The notes below the pieces were generated by a model, which saw only the letters and a list, made by a program, of their open reading frames with translations, was not told the DNA's origin and did no database searches. Both the position numbers and the translations under genes were made by a program. From assembly GCF_002077945.1 (NCBI RefSeq), contig NZ_LVYD01000046.1, positions 124,001-188,000 of the forward strand: a stretch of DNA of 64,000 nucleotides, written 5' to 3'. Below, one piece after another: positions 8,781 to 18,162 of this stretch; the stretch's first letter is position 1; every line of letters starts with the position of its first letter. The DNA comes from Niastella vici (GTDB lineage Bacteria; Bacteroidota; Bacteroidia; Chitinophagales; Chitinophagaceae).

Positions 8781-10187
8781 ATGAAGAAACTGATCCTTTT
8801 CTTTTTTATCATACTGGCACATATTGGTATTGCACAAACCGTAGCGGTGAAACTGGCCAATGCGGTTAAGCAGTTTGAGGATGATGAACAGGTGCGGCAT
8901 GGCATTATTAGTTTATATGTCACCGATGTACAAACAGGCAAAGTGGTATATGAGCACAATGCACAGATAGGGCTTGCGGCTGCCAGCACGCAGAAAATTT
9001 TTACCAGTTGCGCTTCTTTTGAATTGCTGGGAAGCACTTATCGTTATAAGACCGTGCTGGGGTATGATGGCCGTATTGAGAATGGGGTACTGAATGGCAA
9101 TCTGCATATTAACGGCTACGGAGATCCTACATTGGGCAGCTGGCGCTGGAACGATACAAAGGAAGAAGTGGTGCTCGCAAAAATAGGGGCGGTCCTTCAA
9201 AAGAATAATATCACAAAGATCACCGGTAATGTATTGCTGAACGATTCGGCATTTTCTATTCAACCCATTCCCGGCGGTTGGATCTGGGACGATATCGGAA
9301 ATTATTATGGGGCCGGCTGTTGGGCCATTAACTGGCACGAGAACCAGTATGATCTTTATATTCAACCGGGAAAGCAGGAAGGTGATACCACTACCATTGT
9401 AAAAATAACACCCCGGTTAAAGGAATCGGCCCTTTTAAATTTCATCACCACCGGAAAAAAGGGAAGTGGTGATAACGGCTATATTTATCTGGCGCCTTAT
9501 TCATTTCAGGGGTTTACCCAGGGCACTATACCAATGGGAAATGAACCCTTTGCTATTTCGGGTGCTTTCACCAATGGCCCCTGGCAGTTTGCAGATGCAC
9601 TGCAACAATTGTTTTCAAAGCAAAAGATAGCCGTAGCAGGGTTTAAAAGTTACACAACCCTCAAGGTTAATAAAAATGAATGGCCTGGCATGCAACAGGA
9701 ATTAATCACCCTGTTATCGCCACCTATGGATAGTATTAATTACTGGTTCCTGCGAAAAAGTATTAACCTGTATGGTGAGGCATTGGTAAAAACCATCGCC
9801 TGGGAAAAGGCCGGCTTTGGTTCCACCGAAAAAGGTGTTGAGCTGGTGCGCAATTTCTGGAGCGAACGCGGTATTGATAAAGGGGCGGTGAACATGATCG
9901 ATGGCAGCGGGTTATCGCCTCAGAACCGGGTAACTACCAATGCTGAGGTAAAAGTGTTGCAATTTGCCCGAACGCGGCCCTGGTTCAATGCATTCTATAA
10001 TGCGTTACCCGAATACAATGGGATGAAAATGAAGAGCGGTTCTATTGGCGGGGCCCGCGCCTTTACCGGTTATCATACTGCGAAGGATGGCCGCCAGTAT
10101 GTGTTTTCGATCATCGTGAATAATTATGAGGGATCGCCGGGTGAGGTGGTGAAAAAGATGTACAGGGTGCTTGACTTGTTGAAATAG
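8781..10187 (+). CDS. dacB: D-alanyl-D-alanine carboxypeptidase/endopeptidase (PBP4 type)
   Basis: A periplasmic S13-family peptidase of 468 residues that trims or cleaves peptidoglycan cross-bridges. A signal peptide (MKKLILFFFIILAHIGIAQ) precedes the domain. The active-site SxxK motif is Ser69-Thr-Gln-Lys72 in AASTQKIF. The SxN-type motif region is DGSGLSPQN (about 376-382). The third motif reads KSGSIGGARAFTGY, a KSG variant of KTG that is normal for PBP4. The large inserted domain between motifs 1 and 2 (about 100-280) is present, with NGNLHINGYGDPTLGS typical of the family. It is a single gene ending in a hairpin-forming repeat. Confidence 0.95.
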   Translation: MKKLILFFFIILAHIGIAQTVAVKLANAVKQFEDDEQVRHGIISLYVTDVQTGKVVYEHNAQIGLAAASTQKIFTSCASFELLGSTYRYKTVLGYDGRIENGVLNGNLHINGYGDPTLGSWRWNDTKEEVVLAKIGAVLQKNNITKITGNVLLNDSAFSIQPIPGGWIWDDIGNYYGAGCWAINWHENQYDLYIQPGKQEGDTTTIVKITPRLKESALLNFITTGKKGSGDNGYIYLAPYSFQGFTQGTIPMGNEPFAISGAFTNGPWQFADALQQLFSKQKIAVAGFKSYTTLKVNKNEWPGMQQELITLLSPPMDSINYWFLRKSINLYGEALVKTIAWEKAGFGSTEKGVELVRNFWSERGIDKGAVNMIDGSGLSPQNRVTTNAEVKVLQFARTRPWFNAFYNALPEYNGMKMKSGSIGGARAFTGYHTAKDGRQYVFSIIVNNYEGSPGEVVKKMYRVLDLLK

Positions 10188-10188
10188 G

Positions 10189-10333
10189 AGTAAGAAGTAG
10201 GAGGTAGGAAGTAAGAAGTAAGAAATACGAAATACGAAGTAAGAAGTCTGATGTCTGAAATAGGCCCGAAAATGCGGGGCATTCTGCATCGTTAACCTCT
10301 TCTTACCTCTTACTTCCTACTTCTTACTTCAGA
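10189..10333. repeat. heptamer short-tandem-repeat pair forming a large hairpin
   Basis: The first arm (about 10189-10251) is built of variants of a 7-base unit (GTAAGAA, GTAGGAA, ATACGAA). The second arm (about 10299-10333) carries the reverse complements (TTCTTAC, TTCCTAC). Together they can fold into a long stem between the convergent dacB and thioesterase genes, so the pair may act as a two-way terminator. The last bases of the second arm meet the thioesterase stop codon. Confidence 0.75.
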
Positions 10334-10334
10334 C

Positions 10335-10748
10335 TCAAAACGTAAAAAAAGGTTTCAATTTATCATATAGCTGCACTGGCATAGAAGTTTTCTCCATCCC
10401 ATTGGCAGTAACAAAATACAATACTACCCGGCCTACCGTTAACAGCTTTTTGTTTTCGTTGAATACTTCGTGGTGAAACTCGATCTTGTGATCGGTGGGC
10501 AATTCTTTTAACGTGGTTTTGATGGTAAGCAGGTCGTCGTAATGAGCAGTGCGCAGGTAGCGGCAATGCATTTCAACCACCGGCATTATAACGCCCATGG
10601 CCTCCATATCTTTATAGGTAAAACCCAAATGCCGTATTGATTCGGCGCGGCCTACTTCAAAATACTGGGCATAATTGCCATAGTATACTACATTCATCTG
10701 GTCTGTTTCGGCATAACGAACACGTATCTGGGTCTCTGCGGTGAACAT
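10335..10748 (-). CDS. hot-dog-fold acyl-CoA thioesterase (YbgC/FadM type)
   Basis: This 137-residue cytosolic protein belongs to the 4-hydroxybenzoyl-CoA thioesterase-like family, which hydrolyses acyl-CoA or acyl-ACP thioesters. The diagnostic segment is RVRYAETDQMNVVYYGNYAQ followed by YFEVGRAESIR; the Asp of AETD is the family's catalytic acid. The start at 10748 (MFTAETQIRVRY) is chosen because the in-frame sequence upstream (to 10775) is only the translation of an intergenic heptamer repeat. Native substrate cannot be assigned. It may be read with doxX upstream, although the 165-bp gap holds two repeats. Confidence 0.9.
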   Translation of the reverse strand: MFTAETQIRVRYAETDQMNVVYYGNYAQYFEVGRAESIRHLGFTYKDMEAMGVIMPVVEMHCRYLRTAHYDDLLTIKTTLKELPTDHKIEFHHEVFNENKKLLTVGRVVLYFVTANGMEKTSMPVQLYDKLKPFFTF

Positions 10749-10778
10749 GGTCAATGGTGAATGGTCAATGGTCAAAGG
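10746..10778. repeat. heptamer repeat at the thioesterase start
   Basis: Tandem 7-base units (ATGGTCA, ATGGTGA, ATGGTCA, ATGGTCA) overlap the start codon of the thioesterase. The complement of this unit recurs at 10880-10908, 14585-14607 and 48184-48210. Confidence 0.7.
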
Positions 10779-10879
10779 ATATCCGGTTCAAATGAACTAC
10801 TGATATGTATACCTTGCTTGCCAATTGACGATTTAAATGTTAAATAAATTGATATTGTACGAAAGCGAATGGCCAATGA

Positions 10880-10908
10880 GTTCATTCACCATTGACCATT
10901 CACCATTC
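10880..10908. repeat. heptamer repeat, inverted relative to 10746-10778
   Basis: Units CCATTGA / CCATTCA are repeated in tandem and end just before the doxX stop codon. It is the reverse complement of the repeat at 10746-10778, so the two could pair across the 100-bp gap in single-stranded DNA or RNA. Confidence 0.7.
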
Positions 10909-10913
10909 ACGAA

Positions 10914-11321
10914 TTATTTTCCCATTGCTCCATCAATACTGTATTTCCCGGGGCCCATTAATAAAACGCTAAAAAATCCGGCGAGATACAAAACGCCTGT
11001 TTCAGCGGGGCCTGTATAACCTTTATTAACGACGAAAACAATTACCGCAAAGTTGATCACCACAGGTATGGCCATGAGACGGGTAAATAATCCCAGTATT
11101 AAAAAAACAGTGCAAAATACTTCTGCAAACAGTGCCAGCATCAGCGATGGCATATGGCCAAGGTGCAACGGGTCGGGAAAGCTGCTTTGTTTTTCTGCAA
11201 AATGCTTCAGTTTGTCAATTCCATGATTGATCAGGAGCATTGCGCCGAAAGTAACCCGTATTACCAACACGGCGATATTAAAGGCGGTTTCGGAACAGGC
11301 TGTGCTCAATAGTCTTTTCAT
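10914..11321 (-). CDS. DoxX-family inner-membrane protein
   Basis: A 135-residue protein with four predicted membrane helices (for example AFNIAVLVIRVTFGAMLL and LMLALFAEVFCTVFLILG). The NHGIDKL motif after helix 1 and the AEVF...LGLFTRLMAIP segment are typical of DoxX/DoxD-like proteins. Family members act in quinone-linked redox or oxidative-stress contexts, but the function of this short type is not established. It is transcribed away from the TPR gene, with about 170 bp between the two starts. Confidence 0.88.
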   Translation of the reverse strand: MKRLLSTACSETAFNIAVLVIRVTFGAMLLINHGIDKLKHFAEKQSSFPDPLHLGHMPSLMLALFAEVFCTVFLILGLFTRLMAIPVVINFAVIVFVVNKGYTGPAETGVLYLAGFFSVLLMGPGKYSIDGAMGK

Positions 11322-11491
11322 GAGTTCGTTTTTAGGTGACTCAAAAATACGGGAATTGTTTTTTCACATTTAGTATTAAAAAGAATTGTTAATCCTGCCA
11401 CTTATCCACATCTGTTTGGAACGATGTTTGGTTGAGAATGTATTATTTAGAACCTTTACCAGGTTTTACCTATCACCTTAAGGACACTGGA

Positions 11492-14400
11492 ATGAAACAA
11501 ACGACAGCCTTCATAACCCTTTTAGGTCTTTTTCATTTTTCCTATGCCCAGCAAACGCGTGTTATTACTGATCCCCAGGCAACATTCAAGCAAGCAAAAG
11601 AATTTTATCAGCGGGATCAGTACAGTCTGGCATATCCATTATTAAAAGACCTGCAATTACAGCAAAATAATGCTGACCGTAGCAACCAGGCCATCAATTA
11701 TCAGGAAGTAAAATATTATACCATCGTTTGTGCCCTGAAGCAAAATGAGGAAGGCGCCGTGTTGAAGGCACGGAAATTTATTGAAGTGGAAGACAATTCG
11801 GCCCGGGTGCAAATGATGAGTTTTCACCTGGCGGAATATTTTTTCCGTAAAGATGATCTGGCCCAGGCAGCATCTTTATACGAAACCACCAAAATTGGCA
11901 ACCTCAGCAATCGCGAAGTGGCCGACCTCAAATTTCATCTCGGTTATGTATACTTTACTTTAAAGCAATTCGACAAGGCCAAACCGATGTTCGATGCCAT
12001 TCGGCAAATGAAGGACGATCCCAATTATGCCGATGCCAACTATTACTACGGTTTCATTTGTTTTTACGAAAAGCGATACAAAGAAGCGCTCGATGCCTTT
12101 ACGGTGGTGGAAGACCATCCCAATTATGGCAAAGTGGTGCCCTTTTATATAGCCGGTATCTATTATTCACTGGGCCAGAAGGATAAGGCGCTCGAATATG
12201 CCGAAGCAAAATTGAAAAGAGGCAACCTGTATTACGATGTGGCCATGCGCCAGATGGTAGGGCATGCCTACTTTGAAAAAAAGCAATTCAGCAAAGCCCT
12301 GCCTTACCTCGAGACCTACGTGAGCAAGGCCGATAGTGTAAAGCGCGAGGATATTTACGAACTCTCCTATTGCTATTATGATTCTAAAAACTGGAATAAG
12401 GCCATTGAAGGGTTTAAACAAATAGGTGGTAAAGAAGATTCGCTGGCGCAGAACGCCATGTACCTGCTGGGCGATGCCTATTTACGCACCGGGCAAAAAG
12501 CCAATGCACGCAACGCCTTCCTGATGTGCGCCCGCAATAGCAGCAACCAGCAGCAGCAGGAAGTTTCGCAATTCAATTATGCAAAATTGTCTTACGAGCT
12601 CGGTTACCAGGATGTGGCCCTGAGCGAGCTGCAGGAATTTTTGAACAAGTATCCGCAATCTGAATATAATAACGAAGCCAAGGAATTGCTGGTGAACATG
12701 CTGGCCAGCACCAATAACTATAAAGATGCGCTGGCCCTTATTGAAAGTGTAAAGAACCCTTCTTCCAATGCCCGGAAATTATATCCCGTGGTATTGTATG
12801 GCCGGGCTACCGAATTAATAAACGACGGCATGCTGGTAAGCGCCAATGACCTGCTTACCAAAGCAGAATCTGACGCCAATAATACGTCAGTACTGCCAAT
12901 GATCCAGTTCTGGAAAGGAGAGATCAGCTACCGCCTCAACAAACTCGATGAAGCCATCAGGTATTACTTTGAATACCTGAAACGTCCCATCTCTTATATA
13001 GAAATAAACCCCTCCAACGCGTATTATAACCTGGGCTATTGCTTTTTGAAAAGAGAGAACTATAACCAGGCATTGGGATTTTTTGAGAAAGTGGTCACCA
13101 ACCCAAAGATAGATGCCAATCCGTTGGAGCAGGATGCTTACGTACGCAGCGCCGATTGTTATTACATGAACCGCGATTTCAAGAAAGCGTTGGCGATGTA
13201 TGATAAAGTTATCAGTTATTCCTGGGCTGCGGGTGATTATGCGACCTTTCAAAAGGCCATGATCAACGGTGTTAGCAACGAAAAAGAAAAGATCAACCTG
13301 CTCGCCAGCATCGGGCGCCGCTATCCGCAATCCAATTTGTCGGCCGATGCCAATATGGAAATCGCCATGACCTATATTGCGGGTGAGCAGTTCCGCGAAG
13401 CCCTTCCTTATTTAAAGAATGTGATCAGCGATCCGGTTTCATCACTTAAACCGAAGGCCTATCTTAAAATGGGTATCGCCAATTACAATCTGAACAATGA
13501 TAACGAAGCGCTGAAACAATACACTACCGTATTGCAGCAATTCCCTAATTCGCCCGAAGCAGATGCTGCACTCGAAAATGCGCGCATTATTTATGTAGAG
13601 CAGGGTAAAACCAGTGAGTACGTTGCCTTTGCCCGTTCAATGGGTAAGGAAATTACCACCAACCAGGAAGATGAGCTCATGTATCAGCAGGCCGAAGTGC
13701 AATTTAATAATGGGAATTTCCCTGCAGCGGCTAAGAAATTTGAGGAATATCTTTCCCGTTTTGCCGATGGCAAATTCGTGCTCGAAGCATTGTATTATAA
13801 AAGTGAAATATATTATAACCAGAAAGACTGGGCGAAAGCAGCCGAAGGCTATGAAAAGCTGAGCGATCTGGTGCCGAATAAATTTGGGGAGAAAGCATTG
13901 CTGAATGCCGCCCGGTTGAACTTCTTTGAACTGAAGAATTATGAGAAATCGGAAAAGTATTTCACCAAACTGAAAGATTTTGCCTCTTCGCAGGAAAACA
14001 AGCTGGAAGCCATGCGTGGACTGTTACGCAGCCAGTTCCAGTTACAAAAATGGACCGATGCGGTTACCAATGCCAAAGACCTGTTGAGCCAGAAAGGCAT
14101 TGGTTCCGACGACAAGGTGATAGCGAATATGGCCATTGCCAAATCATTCCAGACTTCTAACCAATGCGATCAGGCCATTAGTTATTACCGCCAGGTGGTT
14201 TCATTGAATAAATCGGCCTATGGCGCTGAAGCCCGGTATGAAATTGCCCATTGTTTTTTTGTACAGGACCGGATGAATGATGCAGAAAAAGCAGCTTTTG
14301 AAGTGGTGAACAAATCCGGTTCATACGAAACCTGGGTCACCAAAGCCTATTTGTTGCTGGGTGATGTTTACCTGAAAGAAAAGGATTATTTCAATGCCAA

Positions 14401-14518
14401 GGCCACCTTCCAGAGCATAGTTGATAATGCCAAACTGGAAGACCTGCGTCAGGAAGCAGACCGCAAGCTTAAACAAACCCAGGAAGAGGAGCGGAAGAAT
14501 AGTAAGGTAGGAGGGTAA
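11492..14518 (+). CDS. large exported tetratricopeptide-repeat protein
   Basis: This 1008-residue protein has a signal peptide (MKQTTAFITLLGLFHFSYAQ); the start at 11492 is preferred over 11432 for that reason. Almost the whole mature chain is TPR-like helix pairs, for example LKFHLGYVYFTLKQFDKAKP, YYNLGYCFLKRENYNQAL and AYLKMGIANYNLNNDNEALK. Such repeats form a protein-binding solenoid. With no membrane anchor after the signal peptide it should lie in the periplasm or be tethered at the outer membrane. The next gene, 114 bp downstream, is an outer-membrane barrel; this TPR-plus-barrel pairing suggests a joint envelope role such as assembly or secretion scaffold. That role is inference. It ends in a charged tail (EEERKNSK). 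Confidence 0.85.
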   Translation: MKQTTAFITLLGLFHFSYAQQTRVITDPQATFKQAKEFYQRDQYSLAYPLLKDLQLQQNNADRSNQAINYQEVKYYTIVCALKQNEEGAVLKARKFIEVEDNSARVQMMSFHLAEYFFRKDDLAQAASLYETTKIGNLSNREVADLKFHLGYVYFTLKQFDKAKPMFDAIRQMKDDPNYADANYYYGFICFYEKRYKEALDAFTVVEDHPNYGKVVPFYIAGIYYSLGQKDKALEYAEAKLKRGNLYYDVAMRQMVGHAYFEKKQFSKALPYLETYVSKADSVKREDIYELSYCYYDSKNWNKAIEGFKQIGGKEDSLAQNAMYLLGDAYLRTGQKANARNAFLMCARNSSNQQQQEVSQFNYAKLSYELGYQDVALSELQEFLNKYPQSEYNNEAKELLVNMLASTNNYKDALALIESVKNPSSNARKLYPVVLYGRATELINDGMLVSANDLLTKAESDANNTSVLPMIQFWKGEISYRLNKLDEAIRYYFEYLKRPISYIEINPSNAYYNLGYCFLKRENYNQALGFFEKVVTNPKIDANPLEQDAYVRSADCYYMNRDFKKALAMYDKVISYSWAAGDYATFQKAMINGVSNEKEKINLLASIGRRYPQSNLSADANMEIAMTYIAGEQFREALPYLKNVISDPVSSLKPKAYLKMGIANYNLNNDNEALKQYTTVLQQFPNSPEADAALENARIIYVEQGKTSEYVAFARSMGKEITTNQEDELMYQQAEVQFNNGNFPAAAKKFEEYLSRFADGKFVLEALYYKSEIYYNQKDWAKAAEGYEKLSDLVPNKFGEKALLNAARLNFFELKNYEKSEKYFTKLKDFASSQENKLEAMRGLLRSQFQLQKWTDAVTNAKDLLSQKGIGSDDKVIANMAIAKSFQTSNQCDQAISYYRQVVSLNKSAYGAEARYEIAHCFFVQDRMNDAEKAAFEVVNKSGSYETWVTKAYLLLGDVYLKEKDYFNAKATFQSIVDNAKLEDLRQEADRKLKQTQEEERKNSKVGG

Positions 14519-14584
14519 CCCCCGGCCCCCTAAAGGAGGAGTTTGTAAAGTGACGAGTTTCAGGTTTGAAGTTTTGAGTTTGCC

Positions 14585-14607
14585 GATTCACCATTGACCA
14601 TTCACGA
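14585..14607. repeat. heptamer repeat upstream of a barrel gene
   Basis: CACCATTGACCATTCACGA-type units, the same 7-base family as at 10880 and 48184. It lies 25 bp before the start codon of the barrel gene. The preceding 14540-14584 region (GTTTCAGGTTTGAAGTTTTGAG) is a weaker 7-base-period tract. Confidence 0.65.
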
Positions 14608-14631
14608 TTTTCACCACGAACAAGTTTTCAG

Positions 14632-16302
14632 ATGAATAAATCAAGCATAGCCTTTTTTCTTTTCAGTGGTAGCTTCTTGTGCGCTGCGACTCACGTACAG
14701 GCACAGGAACCCAATAAAGGAAAGACCATTGATGTAACCTCTCAGTTTAAACCGGTATTACGCGAAGCATCGAAAATTAATTTCAATGCTACCGAGCCGG
14801 CCGTAGATACTACCAAACCCAGGCTCAATTATAATATACCTGCCCAGAATCTGTTTTTCACTTATCAGCCGGCCGGTGTGCACCCGGTGGCCCTGAAAGT
14901 AGATTCGCTCAATGCCTGGCAATACAGCAATTATATAAAGGCCGGTATAGGTAATATTCATCAGCCATTTGTAAAAGCCGGCTTCAGCTTTGGCGATGGC
15001 CAGCGAACTTTCTTCAATCTTTTCGCCAATCATTATACCTCAAAAGGAGACCTCGAATTTCAAAAGAACTCCCAAACAAGTGTTGGGGCAGCGGCTACTT
15101 ACAAAACCACTAAAAACCTGGAATGGAATGGTAGTTTAGGTTTCCGCAGCGATGATTATTATTTATACGGGTTCCGGCCTGATTCCATGAAGTTCAATAA
15201 AGACGATCTGAAGCAACGCTTCCAAACCATTGAGGGAAAGATCGATTTCCGGAATCTTAGTCCAACAGAGTTTGGACTCAATTACCATCCCAGCATTAAG
15301 GTAAGCGGCTTTTCAGATAACCATACTTCAATAGGCAAGGGCAGTGAAACGAATACAGTAGTGAACCTGCCGTTGGAAAAGACCTTTGGCGAAAAGTTCT
15401 CGTTTGACCTTGGCGCTACCGCCGACCTTACCAACTACAAATTTGGCGACAAAAGCAATAAAACTTCCATCCAAAATAATTTATACCAGGTGGCTACGGC
15501 AGTGGAGGTGAAGACCAGTAACCTGTACCTGCATGCAGGAATTTTGCCTACCTGGGACCAGAAGAAGTTCCATATGCTGCCCAACATTATGGCCGACATT
15601 ACCACCAGCGATAAGAAGTTTACCCTGCAATTGGGTTGGGTAGGGTCATATCAAAAAGGTTCCTATCAGCGGTTTGCATCCATCAATCCCTGGCTGGCTC
15701 AACCCGATTCGCTCCTGAATACCCGGGTAATTGATCTGTATGGTGGCATAAAGGGCTCAATTGGCGACCATTTCACCTATTCTACCAAACTGGGTATAGT
15801 CACCTATCATAATACGCCATTGTTCGTGAACGATTATCAAAACGACTCAACCGGCAAAACATTCGCTATACGCTATGAACCCAAAATGAATAACCTGCAA
15901 TTGCACAGTGAGATCGGGTATACCGTTGGCGAAACGTTCAGCGCCACGGCCGGTGTAACCCTGAATAATTATTATAAACAGGAACAGGAAAAAGATCCTT
16001 ACGGGCTGATTCCCGTTGAGCTCAATGCCGCCATCCACTGGCAGCTGATAAAAGACCTGTTCCTTTATGGTGAGTTGTATACCTGGACCAAACCGCATTA
16101 CCTCGACAAAAAAGGGGAAAGCCATAAAGGCGATAATGCCTTTGACCTGAATGCAGGGGCCGAATTCCGGATCACCAAAAACTTCAACCTTTGGGTGCAG
16201 ACCAATAATTTAACAAATAACAGATATGAGCGCTGGCACCAGTACCAGGTATTTGGGTTCAGCATTCTGGGAGGTATAACTTATTCCTTTAATACGAAGT
16301 AG
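14632..16302 (+). CDS. TonB-dependent-receptor-like outer-membrane barrel without plug
   Basis: The 556-residue protein starts with a signal peptide (ends ATHVQAQ) and a short N-terminal segment containing IDVTSQFKPVLREASKI. The rest is alternating beta-strands of an outer-membrane barrel (NYIKAGIGNIHQPFVKAGFS, FNLWVQTNNLTNNRYERW, FSILGGITYSF). The closing NLWVQTNNLTN segment resembles the last strands of TonB-dependent receptors. There is no carboxypeptidase-like domain or plug domain, and it is about half the usual length. It probably works with the TPR protein upstream. It is followed by a strong terminator. Confidence 0.8.
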   Translation: MNKSSIAFFLFSGSFLCAATHVQAQEPNKGKTIDVTSQFKPVLREASKINFNATEPAVDTTKPRLNYNIPAQNLFFTYQPAGVHPVALKVDSLNAWQYSNYIKAGIGNIHQPFVKAGFSFGDGQRTFFNLFANHYTSKGDLEFQKNSQTSVGAAATYKTTKNLEWNGSLGFRSDDYYLYGFRPDSMKFNKDDLKQRFQTIEGKIDFRNLSPTEFGLNYHPSIKVSGFSDNHTSIGKGSETNTVVNLPLEKTFGEKFSFDLGATADLTNYKFGDKSNKTSIQNNLYQVATAVEVKTSNLYLHAGILPTWDQKKFHMLPNIMADITTSDKKFTLQLGWVGSYQKGSYQRFASINPWLAQPDSLLNTRVIDLYGGIKGSIGDHFTYSTKLGIVTYHNTPLFVNDYQNDSTGKTFAIRYEPKMNNLQLHSEIGYTVGETFSATAGVTLNNYYKQEQEKDPYGLIPVELNAAIHWQLIKDLFLYGELYTWTKPHYLDKKGESHKGDNAFDLNAGAEFRITKNFNLWVQTNNLTNNRYERWHQYQVFGFSILGGITYSFNTK

Positions 16303-16338
16303 GGCAGAACGTCTATCGCGAAATCTTTAAATATTACA

Positions 16339-16371
16339 GGTGAGCCTCTTAACAGGCTCACCTTTTATTTT
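16339..16371 (+). terminator. Rho-independent terminator
   Basis: Perfect 9-bp stem GGTGAGCCT / AGGCTCACC (16339-16347 and 16354-16362) with a 6-base loop and a T-rich tail, 37 bp after the barrel stop codon. It ends the TPR-barrel transcript. Confidence 0.9.
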
Positions 16372-16519
16372 TCTCGCTATTAGTGAGGAATTTCGAAATT
16401 AGGGGTTTATCACTCCCCCTTTATGGGGCTGGGGGGTGTTGGGGATAAAGGTTTTAACGTTTTTCTGTTCCCTTTACCGGAATTTTTTTGTTCTTTGCAG
16501 CTGTAAACCACGGAATATT

Positions 16520-17206
16520 ATGAACAATGTGCTGGTAAGTTATCTGCTTCAACATAAGAGCATCAGTATCCCGGGGCTGGGGTCAATGTACATTGAGCGC
16601 ATTCCCGCGCAAACAGATTTTGTGAACCGTCGTATTCTGCCCCCTGATTATCATTTCCGTTTTGATAAATATTTCGACGCTCCCGATAAAGATTTTTTCA
16701 CCTATCTGGCCAAACAACAGAACATTGCCGATTATGAAGCCATAAAATGGTACAACGAATGGGCCTATGAATTGCGTAGTAAACTGCGCGAAGGACAGGA
16801 AGTTGAATGGGATGGCATTGGCACGCTGAAAAAAGACATCTCAGGCGAGATCATTTTTGAATCTGCCGGCCGAATTCCCAGCATGCAGGAGCCAACACCC
16901 GCCAATCGCGTCATACATTCGCACTCGCAGCATACCATGCTGGTGGGCGACCAGGAAGTGACCCGCAAGATCTCGAATACCGATACTTCAGCAAATGTAT
17001 CAGACAATAATGTTATATCTGGTGATGAGCAGCCTGATTATCCGCCCTATCCGGAAGAACCGCCAAAGAAAAAAGGCTGGTGGATCTTTGCACTGGTGCT
17101 TGCCGCCCTTGCACTGACGGTGATCTTTTTGCGGTTGTACAGAGATGGGCTTATTACATCTGCAGCAGGAAATCAACAACAAATACAGGCCGCGCCGGCG
17201 CCCTGA
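16520..17206 (+). CDS. HU-CCDC81-like domain membrane protein
   Basis: This 228-residue protein starts at 16520 (MNNVLVSYLLQHKSISIPGLG); the upstream in-frame extension to 16436 is rejected. Residues about 1-65 and 70-115 match the two tandem bacterial HU-CCDC81 domains: the first opens with 'LQHKSISIPGLGSMYIE' and the second has EGQEVEWDGIGTLKKD. These are HU/IHF-fold domains adapted to envelope proteins. A Pro-rich stretch (YPPYPEEPPKKKG) precedes a single membrane helix near residues 190-210 (WWIFALVLAALALTVIFL). Related proteins end in a SPOR peptidoglycan-binding domain, which is absent here; only a short Gln/Ala/Pro tail follows the helix. The HU part should face the cytoplasm. The exact role is unknown. 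Confidence 0.85.
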   Translation: MNNVLVSYLLQHKSISIPGLGSMYIERIPAQTDFVNRRILPPDYHFRFDKYFDAPDKDFFTYLAKQQNIADYEAIKWYNEWAYELRSKLREGQEVEWDGIGTLKKDISGEIIFESAGRIPSMQEPTPANRVIHSHSQHTMLVGDQEVTRKISNTDTSANVSDNNVISGDEQPDYPPYPEEPPKKKGWWIFALVLAALALTVIFLRLYRDGLITSAAGNQQQIQAAPAP

Positions 17207-17262
17207 TATTTTTCTTTTAAACAAAGGGATTCTTTCTTTTCTTTGCGGGTCATAAATACCTG

Positions 17263-18162
17263 ATGTCATCACCTATACATTATAGCACCTGCCCCGCTTG
17301 CGATTCGTCAGACATACACCGTGTATTGGCAGCAAAGGACCATACCGTTTCACAAAAAACCTTTGAGATCTGGGAGTGCGCCCGTTGTTCCATGCGATTT
17401 ACCCAGGACGTACCCCAACAGGATGATATAGCCGGCTATTACCAATCGGAAAATTATATTTCTCATAGTAATACCAGCAAAGGACTGGTGAACAGGTTAT
17501 ACCATCGTGTGCGTGAACGTAGTTTGAAAAATAAAAGGAAATTAATACAGTCGTATGCCAACACAGAAGGCATGCCCCGCCTGCTCGATGTAGGGTGTGG
17601 CATTGGTTCGTTTATGGACCATATGCGGCAACATGGCTGGCTGGTAGAAGGAGTTGAACCCAGTGACCCCGCCCGGGAAATGGCCGCCAAACAATATGGC
17701 TTATTTGTATATCCCCCCAATAAATTTTTTGATAATTCGCTCGGCGATTTTGATATTATAACCATGTGGCATGTGCTGGAACATGTGCACCTGCTGAACG
17801 AATACATGGACAGGCTCACCCAATTGTTGCGCCCGCAGGGTACCTTATTCATTGCCGTGCCAAATTATACCAGCTACGACGCCGGCAAATACAGGGAGAA
17901 CTGGGCTGCGTATGATGTTCCCCGCCATCTGTATCACTTTTCACCCGAATCAATGCGTTTATTGATCGATAGACATAGCTTGAAATTACAAGCTGTAAAA
18001 CCTATGTGGTTCGACAGTTTTTATGTGAGCATGTTAAGCGAGAAATATAAAACCGGTAAAGAAAGCGTATTGAAGGGAGGCATTATGGGCTCCCTTTCAA
18101 ACCTGAATACGCTGTTCCATAAAGAAGAATGCAGTTCATTGATCTATGTGATCGGTAAGTAA
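17263..18162 (+). CDS. class I SAM-dependent methyltransferase with N-terminal zinc ribbon
   Basis: The 299-residue protein begins with a four-cysteine zinc-ribbon-like segment (CPACDSSD ... CARC, residues about 8-42). The methyltransferase domain follows: motif I RLLDVGCGIGSF near residue 108, an acidic motif II (VEPSD), and FDIITMWHVLEHVHL. This is the Methyltransf_23 layout of small-molecule or sugar methyltransferases. Segment VPRHLYHFSPESM is also common in this family. Substrate unknown. Its stop codon directly abuts the stop codon of the convergent cyclotransferase gene. Confidence 0.9.
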   Translation: MSSPIHYSTCPACDSSDIHRVLAAKDHTVSQKTFEIWECARCSMRFTQDVPQQDDIAGYYQSENYISHSNTSKGLVNRLYHRVRERSLKNKRKLIQSYANTEGMPRLLDVGCGIGSFMDHMRQHGWLVEGVEPSDPAREMAAKQYGLFVYPPNKFFDNSLGDFDIITMWHVLEHVHLLNEYMDRLTQLLRPQGTLFIAVPNYTSYDAGKYRENWAAYDVPRHLYHFSPESMRLLIDRHSLKLQAVKPMWFDSFYVSMLSEKYKTGKESVLKGGIMGSLSNLNTLFHKEECSSLIYVIGK

